Source: Bradyrhizobium diazoefficiens | GTDB lineage: Bacteria > Pseudomonadota > Alphaproteobacteria > Rhizobiales > Xanthobacteraceae | Assembly: GCF_018131185.1 (NCBI RefSeq) | Contig: NZ_JAFCJE010000007.1 | Location: forward strand, 302,913 to 366,912 | DNA length: 64,000 nucleotides | Direction: 5' to 3' | Shown: positions 25,685 through 33,965 of the stretch, one piece after another | Layout of the letters: each line of letters starts with the position of its first letter | How positions within the stretch are numbered: position 1 is the first letter of the stretch | Made by a program: the position numbers and the translations under genes | The notes under the pieces: generated by a model | Seen by the model: the letters and a program-made list of their open reading frames with translations, nothing else | Databases searched by the model: none | Told to the model about the DNA's origin: nothing

Positions 25685-27226
25685 TCAGGTCACCGGCGCC
25701 GGATTGAACAGCGTGAGATCGTTGTGGATGCCCCAGCGATCCGACCATGGTTTGGTGCGGCCAGAGGCGACGTCGAGGATCAGGCGGAACAGGTCCCAGC
25801 CGGTTTCCTCGATGGTCTTCTCGCCGGTGGCGATGCGGCCGGCGTCGAAGTCGATCAGGTCCTTCCAGCGCCGGGCGAGCTCGCTGCGGGTCGCGACCTT
25901 GATCACGGGCGCTGCCGCGAGCCCGTAGGGCGTGCCGCGGCCGGTGGTGAACACTTGCAGCGTCATGCCCGAGGCGAGCTGCAGCGTGCCGCAGATGAAG
26001 TCGGAGGCGGGCGTCGCCGCGAACAGCATGCCCTTCTGCGTCGCCTTTTCGCCGGGCGAAAGGACGCCGGTGATTGCGGAGGAGCCGGACTTGACGATCG
26101 AGCCCAATGACTTCTCGACGATGTTGGCGAGGCCGCCCTTCTTGTTGCCGGGGGTGGTGTTGGCGCTGCGGTCGGCGCCGCCACGGGCGAGATAGGAATC
26201 GTACCAGGCCATTTCGCGCACCAGCGCGCGGCCGACGTCCTCGTTGATGGCGCGCCGCGTCAGCAGCTGGATGGCATCGCGCACTTCGGTCACTTCCGAG
26301 AACATCACGGTAGCGCCCGCGCGCACCAGGAGGTCCGCGGCGAAGCCGACGGCGGGGTTGGCGGTGACGCCGGAGAAGGCGTCGCTGCCGCCGCATTGCA
26401 GGCCGATGACGAGATCGGAGGCCGGGCAGGTCTCGCGCTGGCGGGCGTTGAGCACCTTCAGCCGGGATTCGGCCTGGGACATGATCGCATCGACGATCGC
26501 GCCGAAGCCGTCGAAGGCTTCGTCCTGCATCCGCACGATGGCATCGCTGACGCCTTCGGGCACCAACCGCTCCGGCGCGAGCTTCTCGCAGCCGAGACCG
26601 ATGACCAGGATCTCGCCGCCGAAATTCGGGTTCAGCGCGATGTTCTGCAGCGTTCGGATCGGCACCACCGCGTCGGGCGCGGTGATGGCGACGCCGCAGC
26701 CATAGGCATGCGTCAGCGGCACGACATCGTCGACGTTGGGGTACTTGGGCAGCAGTTCGGCGCGGATGCGCTTCACCGCATATTCCATCGTGCCCTTGAC
26801 GCATTGCACGGAGGAGGAGATGCCCAGAATATTTTTCGTGCCGACCGAGCCGTCCCGATTGCGATAGCCCTCGAAGGTGAAGCCCTCGAGCGGCGGCAGC
26901 GGCGCCGGCACGGCGGTGGAGATTTCGAGCTTGTCGAGGTCGGGAGCCTCCGGCATGCGGATGCGCGCCTCGTCCACCCATTCGCCGGCCGAGATCGGCG
27001 ACAGCGCATAGCCGATGATTTCGCCATAGCGGATGATCGGCGCGCCTTCGGCGATATCGACAAGCGCCGTTTTGTGCCCCTGCGGCACGAAGGCGCGCAA
27101 CGTCAGCCCGCAGGCAAAGCGGGAGCCGGCGGGAAGCCCGAAATCATTGACCACGATCGCGACATTGTCGCGCTCGTTGAGCTTGATATAGCGGGGCTGC
27201 TCTTTCGCTGCGACGTCCTGGTCCAT
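25685..27226 (-). CDS. garD: Galactarate/altronate dehydratase family protein, probable galactarate dehydratase
   Basis: This 513-residue protein of the UxaA/GarD family has the SAF domain at the N-terminus (about 15-95; NVAIVVNDFGLPAG) and the large dehydratase domain after it. Family motifs include GTKNILGI, THAYGCGV, GLQCGGSDAFSG and NTTPGNKKGGLANI. Enzymes of this group use iron to dehydrate D-galactarate, D-altronate or D-glucarate. Its neighbours make the 5-keto-4-deoxyglucarate route, so galactarate is the best guess. ATG 27226 has GGAGG nine bases upstream. It is the last gene of the glucarate locus, separated from the dehydrogenase by a palindromic repeat. Confidence 0.87.
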   Translation of the reverse strand: MDQDVAAKEQPRYIKLNERDNVAIVVNDFGLPAGSRFACGLTLRAFVPQGHKTALVDIAEGAPIIRYGEIIGYALSPISAGEWVDEARIRMPEAPDLDKLEISTAVPAPLPPLEGFTFEGYRNRDGSVGTKNILGISSSVQCVKGTMEYAVKRIRAELLPKYPNVDDVVPLTHAYGCGVAITAPDAVVPIRTLQNIALNPNFGGEILVIGLGCEKLAPERLVPEGVSDAIVRMQDEAFDGFGAIVDAIMSQAESRLKVLNARQRETCPASDLVIGLQCGGSDAFSGVTANPAVGFAADLLVRAGATVMFSEVTEVRDAIQLLTRRAINEDVGRALVREMAWYDSYLARGGADRSANTTPGNKKGGLANIVEKSLGSIVKSGSSAITGVLSPGEKATQKGMLFAATPASDFICGTLQLASGMTLQVFTTGRGTPYGLAAAPVIKVATRSELARRWKDLIDFDAGRIATGEKTIEETGWDLFRLILDVASGRTKPWSDRWGIHNDLTLFNPAPVT

Positions 27227-27245
27227 CTGGGCTTGCCTCCGAAGC

Positions 27246-27335
27246 CGTAGGGTGGGCAAAGGCGCATCGCGCCGTGCCCACCACGCTTCACATCAGACGT
27301 AGGCGGTGGGCACGCTTCGCTTTGCCCACCCTACG
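27246..27335. repeat. Dispersed palindromic repeat (CGTAGGGTGGGCAAAG family)
   Basis: The perfect 16-base inverted ends CGTAGGGTGGGCAAAG and CTTTGCCCACCCTACG enclose a second mirrored pair (CGTGCCCACCACG and GGTGGGCACG). It sits between the aldehyde dehydrogenase and galactarate dehydratase genes of one operon and could attenuate transcription of the latter. Confidence 0.8.
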
Positions 27336-27347
27336 AGATCTTCCCGG

Positions 27348-28796
27348 TCAGCCCGGGAACGTATAAGCCGTCTTCACCGTGGTATAGAACTCGCGCGCAT
27401 ACGAGCCCTGTTCGCGGGCGCCGTAGCTCGAGCCCTTTCGGCCGCCGAACGGCACGTGGTAGTCGACGCCGGCGGTCGGCAGATTGACCATCACCATGCC
27501 GGACTCGCTGTTGCGCTTGTAGTGCGAGGCGTATTTCAGGCTGGTGGTGCAGATGCCCGAGGCGAGGCCGAACTCGGTGTCGTTGGAGATCGCCAGCGCC
27601 TCTTCGTAGTTCTTCGCACGGATCACGGCGGCGACCGGTCCGAAGATTTCCTCGCGCGCGATGCGCATGTTGTTGTTGGCTTCGGTGAACAGCGCCGGCT
27701 GGAGGTAATGGCCGGGGCTCTCGCGCTTGAGCAGTTCGCCGCCGAAGGCGAGCTTGGCACCCTCGTCCTGGCCGATCTTGATGTAGCGCAGGTCCTGGTC
27801 GAGCTGGCTCTGGTCGACCACGGGGCCGATATGCACGCCGGCCTTGAGCGCGTCGTCGACCGACAGGCTGTTGAGGCGCTCGGCCACCGCCGCGACGAAT
27901 CGATCGTGGATGCCTTCGGTGACGATCAGGCGGGAGGAGGCCGTGCAGCGCTGGCCGGTGGAGAAATAGGCGCCGTTGACGGCGACTTCGACGGCGGTCT
28001 TGAGATCGGCGTCATCGAGCACGACCAGCGGATTCTTGCCGCCCATTTCGAGCTGGAATTTCTTCATCGGGTTCGAGAGCACGCAGGCCTGCGCGATCTT
28101 GCGCCCGGTTTGCACCGAGCCCGTGAACGAGATCGCGGCGACGTCCGGGTGATCGAGCAGGGTCTGTCCGACCACCGAGCCCGAGCCGACCACGAGGTTG
28201 AACACGCCGGCGGGAATGCCGGAGCGGGTGATGATCTCGGACAGCGCATGCGCCGAGCCCGGCACCAGTTCGGCCGGCTTGAACACCACGGTGTTGCCGT
28301 AGCACAGCGCCGGCGCGATCTTCCAGGCAGGGATGGCGATCGGGAAATTCCAGGGCGTGATCATGCCGACGACGCCCATCGGCTCACGGGTGAGCTCGAC
28401 GTCGAGGCCGGGACGCACCGAGGCGCCCTTCTCACCGATCAGGCGCAGCGCCTCGCCGGCGAAGAACGCGAAGATCTGGCCGGCGCGGGCGACCTCGCCG
28501 ATACCCTCGGGGAGGGTCTTGCCCTCCTCGCGCGCGAGCAGGCGGCCGAGCTCTTCCTTGCGGGCGAGGATTTCGAGCGAAATCTTGTTCAGCGCGTCGA
28601 AGCGCGCCTGCGGCGTCGACTGCGCCCAGGCGGGGAAGGCGGCCTTGGCGGCGGCGATCGCCTTCTCGGTCTGCGCCTTGTCGGCCTTGGCGTATTCGCC
28701 GACGACGTCGTTGGTGTTGGAGGGATTGATGTTCCTGGTGACGCCCGAGCCGTCGACCCATTCGCCGCCGATGAAGTTTTTAAGGATCGCAGTCAT
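27348..28796 (-). CDS. Aldehyde dehydrogenase, probable 2,5-dioxopentanoate (ketoglutarate semialdehyde) dehydrogenase
   Basis: This 482-residue NAD(P)-dependent aldehyde dehydrogenase has catalytic Cys284 (GQRCTASSR), general base Glu250 (LEMGGKN), Asn150 (TPWNFP) and the cofactor segment FTGSVQTGRK. In glucarate catabolism this step oxidises 2-oxoglutarate semialdehyde to 2-oxoglutarate. The role is assigned from the neighbours (glucarate dehydratase and KDG dehydratase upstream in the operon), since ALDH substrate cannot be read from motifs. ATG 28796 has GGAGG close upstream. Confidence 0.88.
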   Translation of the reverse strand: MTAILKNFIGGEWVDGSGVTRNINPSNTNDVVGEYAKADKAQTEKAIAAAKAAFPAWAQSTPQARFDALNKISLEILARKEELGRLLAREEGKTLPEGIGEVARAGQIFAFFAGEALRLIGEKGASVRPGLDVELTREPMGVVGMITPWNFPIAIPAWKIAPALCYGNTVVFKPAELVPGSAHALSEIITRSGIPAGVFNLVVGSGSVVGQTLLDHPDVAAISFTGSVQTGRKIAQACVLSNPMKKFQLEMGGKNPLVVLDDADLKTAVEVAVNGAYFSTGQRCTASSRLIVTEGIHDRFVAAVAERLNSLSVDDALKAGVHIGPVVDQSQLDQDLRYIKIGQDEGAKLAFGGELLKRESPGHYLQPALFTEANNNMRIAREEIFGPVAAVIRAKNYEEALAISNDTEFGLASGICTTSLKYASHYKRNSESGMVMVNLPTAGVDYHVPFGGRKGSSYGAREQGSYAREFYTTVKTAYTFPG

Positions 28797-28813
28797 CGTT
28801 TCCTCCAAAGTGT

Positions 28814-30157
28814 TTACCGCACGAGGCAGGGACGCTTGTCGTCGAAGGTCCAGCCTGGGATCAGGTCCTGCATGGCAATAGCGTCATCACGGGCGCCAAG
28901 TCCATGCCGCTTGTAGAGGTCATGCGCCGCGTCGATAGCGGCCCTGTCGATTTCGATACCCAGCCCCGGCCCGTCGGGGACGGCAATCTTGCCGCCCTTG
29001 ATCTGGAGCGGCTCTTTGGTCAGCGCCTGGCCGTCCTGCCAGATCCAGTGGGTGTCGATCGCGGTGACCTTGCCGGGCGCGGCGGCGCCGACATGGGTGA
29101 ACATGGCCAGCGAAATGTCGAAATGGTTGTTGGAATGCGAGCCCCAGGTCAGGCCGTTGTCCCGGCAGGTCTGGGCGACGCGCACCGAGCCCTGCATGGT
29201 CCAGAAATGGGGATCGGCCAGCGGAATGTCCACTGCGCCGAGGCGCAGCGCATGGGAGAGCTGGCGCCAGTCGGTCGCGATCATGTTGGTTGCGGTGGGC
29301 AGCCCCGTGGCGCGGCGGAACTCGGCCATGATCTCGCGGCCGGAGAAGCCGGCCTCGGCGCCGCAGGGGTCCTCGGCATAGGCGAGGACACCGTGCATGC
29401 CCTTGCAGAGCCTGATCGCCTCCTCCAGCGACCAGGCGCCGTTGGGGTCTAGCGTGACGCGCGCGTTCGGGTAGCGCTTGGCGATGGCGGTGACGGCCTC
29501 GATCTCCTGCTCTCCGCGCAGCACGCCGCCCTTCAGCTTGAAGTCGGCGAAGCCGTAATGGTCGTGGGTGGCTTCCGCGAGCCGCACCACGTTCTCGGGC
29601 GTCATCGCCTCCTGATGGCGGAGATTGAACCACTCCGCCTTGCCGGTCTCGCCCGCGACGTAGTCGAGCTTCGACCTGCGACGATCGCCGACGAAGAAAA
29701 GGTAGCCGAGCGTCTCGACGCTCTTGCGCTGCTGGCCTTCGCCGAGCAGCGCGGCGACGGGCAGGTTGAGATGCTGGCCGAGCAGGTCGAGCAGCGCGGA
29801 CTCGATCGCGGTGACCGCATGGATCATGACGCGGAGGTCGAAGGTCTGCTTGCCGCGGCCGCCCGCGTCGCGGTCGGCGAAGGCGGTGCGGATTTCGGCG
29901 AGGATATTGTTCATCGCGCCGACGGTCTTGCCGATCACGAGATCGCGCGCGTCCTGCAGCGTCTGCCAGATCTTCTGCCCGCCCGGTACCTCACCGAGGC
30001 CGGTGTGACCGGCATTGTCGGTGAGGACGACGATGTTGCGGGTGAAGAACGGCGCGTGCGCACCGCTGAGGTTGAGGAGCATGCTGTCGCGGCCCGCGAC
30101 CGGGATCACCTGCATCGCCGTGATAACAGGTGCGCCGGAAATATTGGTCTGGGCCAT
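28814..30157 (-). CDS. gudD: D-glucarate dehydratase
   Basis: This 447-residue enolase-superfamily enzyme converts D-glucarate (and often L-idarate) to 5-keto-4-deoxy-D-glucarate. Family features are the N-terminal FTRNIVVLTDNAG, the KxK element in FADFKLKGG, the metal ligands in DPNGAW and AEDPCG, and the catalytic His in WGSHSNNHFDI. Length is the family norm. GAGGAG sits just before the ATG. It lies between the KDG dehydratase (24 bases upstream) and the semialdehyde dehydrogenase (17 bases downstream), an evident operon. Confidence 0.95.
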   Translation of the reverse strand: MAQTNISGAPVITAMQVIPVAGRDSMLLNLSGAHAPFFTRNIVVLTDNAGHTGLGEVPGGQKIWQTLQDARDLVIGKTVGAMNNILAEIRTAFADRDAGGRGKQTFDLRVMIHAVTAIESALLDLLGQHLNLPVAALLGEGQQRKSVETLGYLFFVGDRRRSKLDYVAGETGKAEWFNLRHQEAMTPENVVRLAEATHDHYGFADFKLKGGVLRGEQEIEAVTAIAKRYPNARVTLDPNGAWSLEEAIRLCKGMHGVLAYAEDPCGAEAGFSGREIMAEFRRATGLPTATNMIATDWRQLSHALRLGAVDIPLADPHFWTMQGSVRVAQTCRDNGLTWGSHSNNHFDISLAMFTHVGAAAPGKVTAIDTHWIWQDGQALTKEPLQIKGGKIAVPDGPGLGIEIDRAAIDAAHDLYKRHGLGARDDAIAMQDLIPGWTFDDKRPCLVR

Positions 30158-30181
30158 CGAACGCTCCTCGCTGTCGGCGTC

Positions 30182-31126
30182 CTATTCTGCAGCCTGTTGT
30201 GACGATCGGATGGCGGGCAGATTCTTCACCAGCGCGGTCAGCTCCGCGATCTCCTGCTCGGTGAGGTCGGTGAGCGGCGGGCGGACCGGGCCGGAATCGC
30301 GGCCGATCACCTTCATGCCGGCCTTGATGATCGAGACCGCATAGCCCTTCTTGCGGTTGCGGATCGCGATCAGCGGCAGGATGAAATCCTTCAGCCCGGC
30401 CTGGATCGTGGCGTGGTCGCGCTTGCGCACGGCCGTGTAGAAATTGGTGGCGAATTCCGGCACGAAGTTGAACACGGCGGAGGAATAGGTCGTCACGCCC
30501 ATGTCGAGATAGGGCAGGGCGAAAGTCTCGGCCGTCGGCAGGCCGCCGACATAGGTCAGGCGGTCGCCGAGCTTGGTGTGGACGCGGGTCATTAGCTCGA
30601 TGTCGCCGATACCGTCCTTGTAGCCGACGAGGTTCGGGCAGCGCTCGGCGAGACGCGCGAGCGTGTCTGGCTGGAGGATGGCGTTGTCGCGGTTGTAGAC
30701 GATGACGCCGATCTTCACGGCGGCGCAGACCGCCTCAACATGGGCGGCAAGGCCGTCCTGCTCGGCATGAGTGAGATAGGGTGGCAGCAGCAGCAGGCCG
30801 TCGGCGCCGGCCTTTTCCGCGCCGATCGCGATCTCTCGGGCGATCGCGGTGCCATAGCCGGTGCCGGCGAGCACGGGCACGCGGCCCTTGGTCTCGTCGA
30901 CGGCAATCTTGACGACTTCGGGAACCTCGGTCGGCGTCAGCGAGAAGAACTCGCCGGTGCCGCCGGCAGCGAACAGGCCGGCGACGTCATAGCCGCACAG
31001 CCAGTCCATGTTGGAGCGGTAGGTCGCCTCGTCGAAGGAGTAGTCCGCCCTGAACGGCGTGACGGGAAAGGACAGGAGGCCGGATCCGATCTTCTGGGCC
31101 ATTTCCTGCGGGGTCATCTTGCTCAC
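30182..31126 (-). CDS. kdgD: 5-dehydro-4-deoxyglucarate dehydratase
   Basis: This 314-residue DapA-superfamily lyase decarboxylates and dehydrates 5-keto-4-deoxyglucarate to 2-oxoglutarate semialdehyde. The Schiff-base lysine is Lys170 (GYKDGIGD) and the activating tyrosine is in VYNRDN. The AAGGTGEFFSL substrate loop is typical. The GTG at 31126 is used (AAGGGA upstream); the alternative is ATG 31117 three codons in. It is the first gene of the enzyme operon kdgD-gudD-aldehyde dehydrogenase-garD, directly downstream of the LysR gene. A candidate operator lies at 31235-31249. Confidence 0.92.
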   Translation of the reverse strand: MSKMTPQEMAQKIGSGLLSFPVTPFRADYSFDEATYRSNMDWLCGYDVAGLFAAGGTGEFFSLTPTEVPEVVKIAVDETKGRVPVLAGTGYGTAIAREIAIGAEKAGADGLLLLPPYLTHAEQDGLAAHVEAVCAAVKIGVIVYNRDNAILQPDTLARLAERCPNLVGYKDGIGDIELMTRVHTKLGDRLTYVGGLPTAETFALPYLDMGVTTYSSAVFNFVPEFATNFYTAVRKRDHATIQAGLKDFILPLIAIRNRKKGYAVSIIKAGMKVIGRDSGPVRPPLTDLTEQEIAELTALVKNLPAIRSSQQAAE

Positions 31127-31234
31127 GGGCGCTGTTCCCTTCGTGCGTGTTGTGGAGGACGCGGTCCTCGATGCCTGCGCGTCGATGCGCCGTGATTTAG
31201 GAGACCGTTCGATGCGGGTCCAAGCCAAAGCCTA

Positions 31235-31249
31235 TATCGACCGATGCGG
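31235..31249. promoter_or_regulatory. Candidate LysR operator before kdgD
   Basis: The word TATCGACCGATGCGG lies 109 bases before kdgD and matches, at 13 of 15 positions, TATCGATCGATGCCG found 82 bases before the transporter gene of the same pathway. The shared placement suggests a common regulator site for the adjacent LysR protein. Confidence 0.5.
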
Positions 31250-31257
31250 ATTGAGCA

Positions 31258-32163
31258 TCAATCTTCCGCCACCTCCGCGGAGGACAGTTCACCGGCGATC
31301 TTGACCAGGGCCGAGAGCAGCGGATTCTCGTCGTCGCGGCGCCAGACCATGAACAGCTCGACCGGCACGCGGCCCCGCAGCTTCAGCGGCCGCAGCCGGA
31401 CGTCGGAGATCTTCAGGCCCGCAGCCGCGGCCGGCACGATGGCGAGGCCGAGGCCGGCGCGGACCATCGCCAGGATCGAGTGGATCTGGCTGAGATGCTG
31501 GACGTAGCGAGGCAGCACGTCGGCGCGGGTGAATTGCGCCACCAGGAGATCGTGGAAGTAGCGGCTCTCATAGGGCGAATACATCACGAAGGGCTGGTCG
31601 TCGAAATCCTTGATGGTGATGCTCTCGGCATTCGCGAGCGGATGCTTCTTCGGGATCGCGGCGAGCAGGGGCTCGGCGACGACGCGGCGGCTGGCGAGTT
31701 CGGGCCGCGCGATCGGCGGCCTGAGCAGGCCGGCGTCGATCTGGCCCGAGGTCAACGCCTCGAACTGGTCGCCCGACACCATCTCCTTCAGCGAGAAGTC
31801 GACCTCGGGCAGCTTGGCGCGGCACGCCGCGACGAGCTCGGGCAGGAAGCCATAGGCCGCGGCCGCGGTGAAGCCGATCTTCACCGAGCCGGTCTTGCCG
31901 AGCGCGATGCGGCGAGCGACTTGCGAAGCGCTTTCGGCGAGCTTGAGGATGCGGCGCGCCTCGGGCAGGAAGCTTCGTCCCGCAGGGGTGAGACGGACCG
32001 AGCGGCTGGTGCGCTCCAGCAGCGGCGCATCGATGATGTGCTCGAGCACCTGGATCTGCCGGGACAGCGGCGGCTGGGTCATGTTCAGCCGCGCGGCGGC
32101 GCGGCCGAAATGCAGTTCTTCCGCCACCGTGACGAAACAGCGGAGCTGGTTGAGGTCGAACAT
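31258..32163 (-). CDS. LysR-family regulator of the glucarate locus
   Basis: This 301-residue LysR protein has an N-terminal winged helix (1-60; HFGRAAARLNMTQPPLSRQI) and a periplasmic-binding-like effector domain. It sits between the transporter and the enzyme operon, all on the minus strand, so it is the likely glucarate/galactarate-responsive activator. ATG 32163 begins the domain; the open frame is 16 codons longer. A GCCTTA-N6-TAAGGC palindrome lies just before its start, possibly for autoregulation. Confidence 0.88.
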   Translation of the reverse strand: MFDLNQLRCFVTVAEELHFGRAAARLNMTQPPLSRQIQVLEHIIDAPLLERTSRSVRLTPAGRSFLPEARRILKLAESASQVARRIALGKTGSVKIGFTAAAAYGFLPELVAACRAKLPEVDFSLKEMVSGDQFEALTSGQIDAGLLRPPIARPELASRRVVAEPLLAAIPKKHPLANAESITIKDFDDQPFVMYSPYESRYFHDLLVAQFTRADVLPRYVQHLSQIHSILAMVRAGLGLAIVPAAAAGLKISDVRLRPLKLRGRVPVELFMVWRRDDENPLLSALVKIAGELSSAEVAED

Positions 32164-32171
32164 CGATACAT

Positions 32172-32189
32172 GCCTTAGATGGATAAGGC
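32172..32189. promoter_or_regulatory. Inverted repeat before the LysR gene
   Basis: The perfect palindrome GCCTTA-N6-TAAGGC lies 9-26 bases upstream of the LysR start codon, so a bound protein would block its promoter or ribosome site. It differs from the 15-base word shared by the kdgD and transporter promoters. Confidence 0.4.
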
Positions 32190-32224
32190 GTTTCCCTGGC
32201 ACTTCTAGCATCGATCACCCCCAA

Positions 32225-32255
32225 AAACAAAGACGGCGGCTTTGAGGGCCGCCGT
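32225..32255 (-). terminator. Intrinsic terminator after the glucarate transporter gene
   Basis: On the minus strand the 8-base stem ACGGCGGC / GCCGCCGT with a 7-base loop is followed by a T-rich run (CTTTGTTTTTGG). It separates the MFS gene from the LysR gene, so the two are separate transcription units. Confidence 0.8.
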
Positions 32256-32287
32256 TGAGTTGCCTGGTCGAGCTCCCATGGGAGCCC

Positions 32288-33640
32288 TCAGGAGGAACGT
32301 TTGAGCGTCACCCGCTCGATCTTGCCGACGATGACGAGATAGGCGAAGGCGGCCACCAGCGCGTTGAGGCCGACGAACACCAGTGCGCCGTTGAACGAGC
32401 CGGTCGCGGCCAGGATGTAGCCGATCACGATCGGCGTGGTGATCGAGGACAAATTGCCGAAGGTGTTGAACAGGCCGCCGGAGACGCCGCCGGCTTCCTT
32501 CGGCGAGGTGTCGGACACGACCGCCCAGCCGAGCGCACCGATGCCCTTGCCGAAGAAGGCCAGCGCCATGAAGCCGACCACCAGCGCCTGTCCGTCGACA
32601 TAGTTGCAGGCGACGATCGACATCGACAGCAGCATGCCGCCGACGATCGGAATCTTGCGCGCCATGGTCAGCGAGCCGGTCCTGCGCAGGATCGCATCGG
32701 AGATGATGCCGCCGAGCACGCCGCCGATGAAGCCGCACAGCGCCGGCAGCGTCGCGACGAAGCCGGCCTGCAGGATCGACAGGCCGCGCTCCTTGACGAG
32801 ATAGACCGGGAACCAGGTCAGGAAGAAATAGGTCAGCGTGTTGATGCAGTATTGGCCGAGATAGACGCCGAGCATCATGCGGTTGGAGAGCAGCTGGCGG
32901 ATGTGGTGCCAGCCGGAGCCGGCCTCGGGCGAACGCGCGCGCGGCAGATCGTCCTTGGGCGCATCGAGATCGACCAGCGCGCCGCCTTCCCTGATGTAAT
33001 CGAACTCGGCCTCGTTGATCGAGGGATGCTCCTTCGGTCCGTAAATGGTCTTGAGCCAGACCAAGCCCATGACGATGCCGAGCGCGCCCATCACGAAGAA
33101 CACGAAGCGCCAACCATAGGCGTGCGCGATCCAGCCCATCAGCGGCGCGAAGATCACGGTGGCGAAATACTGTCCCGAGTTGAAGAAGGCCGATGCCGTG
33201 CCGCGTTCGTTGCTTGGAAACCAGGCCGCGACGATGCGGGCATTGGCGGGGAAGGAGGGCGCTTCCGCGACGCCGACAAGGAGGCGGAGAGCGAACAGCA
33301 CGACGACGGCCGCGCCGGCGCTGAGAAAGCCGATCCAGCCCTGCATCAGCGTGAACAACGACCAGATGATGATGCTGAAGGCATAGACGATGCGCGAGCC
33401 ATAGCGGTCGAGCAGCCAGCCGCCCGGCACCTGCGCCACGACATAGGACCAGCCGAAGGCCGAGAAGATCCAGCCCATTGCGACGGGATCGAGATGCAGC
33501 TCCTTGGAGAGCGCGGGGCCTGCGATCGACAGCGTGGCGCGGTCGGCATAATTCACGGTGGTGACCAGGAACAACATGGTCACGATGAACAGCCTGACGC
33601 GAGATCTCCTCGCATCCGCTGTGGACACCACTGCGCTCAT
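32288..33640 (-). CDS. MFS transporter, probable D-glucarate/galactarate:H+ symporter
   Basis: This 450-residue protein has 12 predicted membrane segments and belongs to the anion:cation symporter branch (GudP/GarP/ExuT/tartrate). The signature motifs are NYADRATLSIAGPALSKEL at TM1 and GWSYVVAQVPGGWLLDRYG between TM2 and TM3, with RLLVGVAEAPSFPANARIV in TM4. Location beside gudD and kdgD indicates hexarate uptake. GGAGG lies nine bases before the ATG. It has its own terminator and a candidate operator upstream. Confidence 0.88.
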   Translation of the reverse strand: MSAVVSTADARRSRVRLFIVTMLFLVTTVNYADRATLSIAGPALSKELHLDPVAMGWIFSAFGWSYVVAQVPGGWLLDRYGSRIVYAFSIIIWSLFTLMQGWIGFLSAGAAVVVLFALRLLVGVAEAPSFPANARIVAAWFPSNERGTASAFFNSGQYFATVIFAPLMGWIAHAYGWRFVFFVMGALGIVMGLVWLKTIYGPKEHPSINEAEFDYIREGGALVDLDAPKDDLPRARSPEAGSGWHHIRQLLSNRMMLGVYLGQYCINTLTYFFLTWFPVYLVKERGLSILQAGFVATLPALCGFIGGVLGGIISDAILRRTGSLTMARKIPIVGGMLLSMSIVACNYVDGQALVVGFMALAFFGKGIGALGWAVVSDTSPKEAGGVSGGLFNTFGNLSSITTPIVIGYILAATGSFNGALVFVGLNALVAAFAYLVIVGKIERVTLKRSS

Positions 33641-33721
33641 CAGGCGCCTCCTTGAACTCGACCCGTTTCCCCGAGACGAGTCCTAGAGGCGCGCGCGGCA
33701 AAGTGTCCAAGCTCAAGGCAG

Positions 33722-33736
33722 TATCGATCGATGCCG
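33722..33736. promoter_or_regulatory. Candidate LysR operator before the glucarate transporter
   Basis: TATCGATCGATGCCG is 82 bases upstream of the transporter start. It is a near copy of the word before kdgD (13 of 15 bases) and contains the palindrome ATCGATCGAT. Confidence 0.5.
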
Positions 33737-33822
33737 TTTTTGGATTGATGAAAGGCAGGTCGGGGGGAACGATGATGGCGCGAGGAGAACGTGCGAGCGG
33801 TCGTGATGCGCAAGATGATGCC

Positions 33823-33947
33823 GCACACACCGCTGTCATTCCCCGCGAAGGCGGGGAATCCAGTACGCCGCGGCTTCTCGATTCATCACTATTGTCTCGG
33901 CGTACTGGATCGCCCGATCAAGTCGGGCGACGACACCGAGTGTGTGG
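33823..33947. repeat. Dispersed palindromic repeat (CATTCCCCGCGAAGGCGGGG family)
   Basis: Outer arms CACACACCGCTGTC and GACACCGAGTGTGTG, inner arms ATCCAGTACGCCG and CGGCGTACTGGAT, and a small hairpin CCCCGCGAAGGCGGGG form a long cruciform-like element. The CCCCGCGAAGGCGGGG hairpin is a common alphaproteobacterial repeat core. Confidence 0.7.
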
Positions 33948-33965
33948 AACGAGCTCGCGTCTGCG

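Larger units (their letters stand above)
33641..33965. other. Intergenic region: transporter promoter and a palindromic repeat
   Basis: These 325 bases hold the transporter promoter side (with the operator-like word at 33722-33736) and the palindrome at 33823-33947, which follows the SGNH hydrolase stop. No gene is supported. Confidence 0.6.
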
